A DNA stretch of 64,000 bases from an uncultured Eubacterium sp. Its GTDB lineage: Bacteria > Bacillota > Clostridia > Oscillospirales > Acutalibacteraceae. The translations under genes and the position numbers were made by a program. The DNA is taken from assembly GCA_905233545.1 (NCBI GenBank), contig CAJOEV010000003.1:40981-104980 (forward strand), in the 5' to 3' direction. The notes under the pieces were generated by a model. That model saw only the letters and a list, made by a program, of their open reading frames with translations, was not told the DNA's origin and ran no database searches. Shown in pieces: positions 62,701 through 64,000 of the stretch (positions are counted from its first letter, which is position 1; the number at the start of each line of letters is the position of its first letter).

Positions 62701-64000
62701 TATGCATCGGCTAACAAAACCATGTTCACCGAAGCTTCGTATGAAGAGTCAAATATTGAAGAAGTTGTTTCAGTTGCAAAAACTGCCGTCTGGGGTGACG
62801 AAGAAAACTATCCCAATGCAAAATTCAAGCTCAATCTCAGCGAAGAAAACAGCGAAATTGCAAATCAGCAGATTATTGCCGTTAAAGAGGCAATATACAA
62901 ACTAAAGATTAATAAGGATGCAACCATTGCATCCCTTGATGATAAATCAATGAATATGGCAATTGCGTGGTCCGAAAACTATTCATCCGAGGACTACGGA
63001 AACCATGCCGAGCTTGCCTCCGCCGTTGTAGCGGCAAACAGCTTTGTTGTTACCGTCAACAACGCTTCAAAGGGATGTATTGAAAACAAAATCAGCGAAT
63101 ATAAGGAAAAAACAAAGGCGATAATCAACGCGATTAATCTGCTGCGCCCTGCGTTTGATAAGATTACAAACGGAACATGGGGAAGCTATACCTCGGATGA
63201 CGAAACAACGGTTAAATCAACCGATGATAACGACGACAGATGGTATATTAAATTTATCAGAAATAACAATGTTATTGTATTCAGAACCGAATATAACGCT
63301 TTCGAAGTTGACCTGGGCGGAGCTAAATTAATCTGGCATTCGGGCGATAAGGACCACGACGGTCATCTTGACACGATTAATATTTATGACGAGGATGATA
63401 ACAGGGTCGGCGAAATTAAGTCCGGAACAAGACAGTATAAGATTTTCGGAAGTCTTGACGGTGTTTCCATTGAAGACCAGGCGGATAATTTCCCCGGAAT
63501 GCTTTCCGCGTCAACGGAAGAAAACAGCACATATACCATTAAAAATCTGACTGTCGGCTATTCCTCTGCGGACAGACTTGGCAGAGATATTGACGGCAGG
63601 GATGTTTATGATAACTCGTATGTTTTTGACGAGGTTCTTTCATCAACTCAGGGTTGTGAACACAACGAGCTCAAGGGTATTGTTTCAGCCCGTCACGGAG
63701 ATACTGATATAAACGGTCAGTTTACGGTTGCCATACCAAGGGAGCCAAAGAAAACTCTTTCGGAGTCAACCCTTCCGAAAATGACGGAGCACACACTTGA
63801 GTCTAATATCGGAATGGTATACTACTGGAAGTACACCAATACATCTATTCTGTGGCACGGCTATTCCCATGACAGAAATGCCTATACGCAGAGAACCTAT
63901 GTAATGAACATAGCACCGCTGATAGAGCTGATAAACCGATGCAGGGAATATGAGGATAAGGAACAGATATATCAGATAACAGCATGGAATGAGTTTTCAG
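59716..64000 (+). CDS. Large secreted protein (3' truncated by window), tandem N-terminal module
   Basis: An open frame runs from the ATG at 59716 to the window end (at least 1428 codons). The signal peptide is MKKTVKKFISLILSSVMVVSACSVMP...SAQA. Residues about 35-272 and 278-519 are a near-exact duplicated beta-rich module beginning WTAIASSDF / WTPIASSDF and containing DGYMYLSGY, KWKLDFGFRF, YCYFAQNANGVCYSW and GLEYRNITFYSGEE. The module probably binds carbohydrate (inference). After an acidic linker (EGEDEDESD) come FIVAR-like helical stretches and further beta domains. The consensus promoter 59648-59676 and divergent GH28 gene suggest a role in polysaccharide use. The ending and any anchor are outside the window. 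Confidence 0.75.
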   Translation, partial: MKKTVKKFISLILSSVMVVSACSVMPFSAQASVKWTAIASSDFSSVENVYNDSGITPSTLKGKGNTMAWHLYDWNGTPSVTGDSISLSDGYMYLSGYKGGSVPISGNSKWKLDFGFRFSNSESADYYNSDDYSFLKMYVYKDNLSNPAEKNAAYCYFAQNANGVCYSWEDDSHNAGAQSKETSIAADNGNLFAGVNYHYIAEFTGNSFKAYIRDEDGVVVQTIAETTDETFISRLNNIKSNTISALKIGDDDNQYFYKGLEYRNITFYSGEEVPAPTVWTPIASSDFTRCEAVTNGSMGEAPLYNNMGSSMTWSTGVYTNNGDASNSEDGAVYIPDGYMYLSGYSGGSVPITGSSRWKLDFGFRFKTAESADYYNSDEYSFLKMYVYTDNLTKPAEKNASFCYFAQNANGVCYSWENDGHNAGTQSKGTSITANNGNLSVGVNYHYIAEFTGNSFKAYITDDSSNLIQNIVQTTEETFISRLNNINSETVSSIKIGDDDNQYFFKGLEYRNITFYSGEEGEDEDESDLPETPAGRLVRAISKYEKKMNGTVYLDMADAYDAYVKANQAYDAYKYGNADIDLDIYATSLSEKTESLEKWEYKAETVTPYFDGDTGDNSAYAENGVANVIYWGSPYEDDGAKFSNETADCVVELWYPRNTVLLLDGIKTPAMPVLGMAKRDTASTRYVYQLYPCASASDTLNNSENFKLGTSTDSRWYGSNGKTHRTHNWVWTVNQKEGDDVGYIKGEAGATATDMRLYLSRNDGMFGAGAINYWASFANTLGFKGNQSEYVKSYTVDWYAVTGNDMSDFRVMSPSNQIHVVNVKPLLERINSVSNIAHLAVDESTYTQGGLKEILEAYDVATIVNACSYDYSDTSNLNRIASDIENACNALDNAKVKKDNSGYESLRKAISSKKRIYEAGEEGYKPESWNEFSAIYNEAVRVFADVIETGYNSETDETATSEYAEIVAQQLNEYELETLYEKVDSTELETVINEADYASANKTMFTEASYEESNIEEVVSVAKTAVWGDEENYPNAKFKLNLSEENSEIANQQIIAVKEAIYKLKINKDATIASLDDKSMNMAIAWSENYSSEDYGNHAELASAVVAANSFVVTVNNASKGCIENKISEYKEKTKAIINAINLLRPAFDKITNGTWGSYTSDDETTVKSTDDNDDRWYIKFIRNNNVIVFRTEYNAFEVDLGGAKLIWHSGDKDHDGHLDTINIYDEDDNRVGEIKSGTRQYKIFGSLDGVSIEDQADNFPGMLSASTEENSTYTIKNLTVGYSSADRLGRDIDGRDVYDNSYVFDEVLSSTQGCEHNELKGIVSARHGDTDINGQFTVAIPREPKKTLSESTLPKMTEHTLESNIGMVYYWKYTNTSILWHGYSHDRNAYTQRTYVMNIAPLIELINRCREYEDKEQIYQITAWNEFS

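Overview
The window looks like a chromosomal segment of a gut-type, anaerobic, low-to-moderate GC Clostridia, most likely an Oscillospirales/Ruminococcaceae relative. Evidence: a YqfD-like sporulation protein tail, pyruvate:ferredoxin oxidoreductase, dockerin-like C-termini on secreted proteins, strong AGGAGG-type ribosome sites, several TTG starts, and a hexuronate/pectin degradation gene set. I see no tRNA, rRNA, CRISPR, prophage or transposase gene.

Layout. 1-6774: a partial yqfD, then a glucuronate catabolic locus in two arms. uxuA-uxuB lie on the plus strand and uxaC-kdgK-kdgA on the minus strand, separated by a divergent pair (DUF5067-like membrane-anchored protein / XRE regulator) that shares a palindromic control region. 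Together the five enzymes convert glucuronate via fructuronate, mannonate, KDG and KDPG to pyruvate and glyceraldehyde-3-phosphate. 6991-7973: a zinc-ribbon/TM2 protein and a C-GCAxxG-C-C protein. 8072-26911: an accessory surface-protein island of two divergent giant secreted proteins (2486 and 2147 aa), two further secreted proteins (349 and 992 aa) and a 33-aa peptide. Both giant genes are preceded by consensus promoters and by leaders that can fold into several hairpins.

27074-45041: mixed core and accessory genes, including an aldose epimerase-like protein, an FN3 lipoprotein, an RlmD/RumA-type rRNA methyltransferase, a VOC protein, a COG2509 FAD protein, a PqqD-like protein plus a nucleotidyltransferase, lepA, a frameshifted larB, ilvC, a DUF815 ATPase and a two-component system followed by an HtrA protease. 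45203-52868: nifJ, a flavodoxin-like reductase and an overlapping MFS transporter/leucine-rich-repeat membrane protein pair.

53262-64000: a second carbohydrate region with a secreted FN3 protein, a broken zinc dehydrogenase, an intact zinc dehydrogenase resembling L-galactonate/idonate enzymes, an amidohydrolase, a GH28 polygalacturonase-like protein and a large secreted protein that runs off the window. GH28 supplies a plausible source of galacturonate-type sugars, which the kdg genes near the start of the window could finish degrading.

Two features stand out beyond the genes. First, eight intergenic copies or partial copies of an imperfect palindromic element have arms built from degenerate 7-bp tandem units; the heptad sequence differs between copies, while in the best copies both arms of one element follow a similar pattern. 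Second, five promoters that precede secreted-protein or GH28 genes share the same -35 sequence, TTGACTT. Two genes (larB and one zinc dehydrogenase) carry frameshifts.
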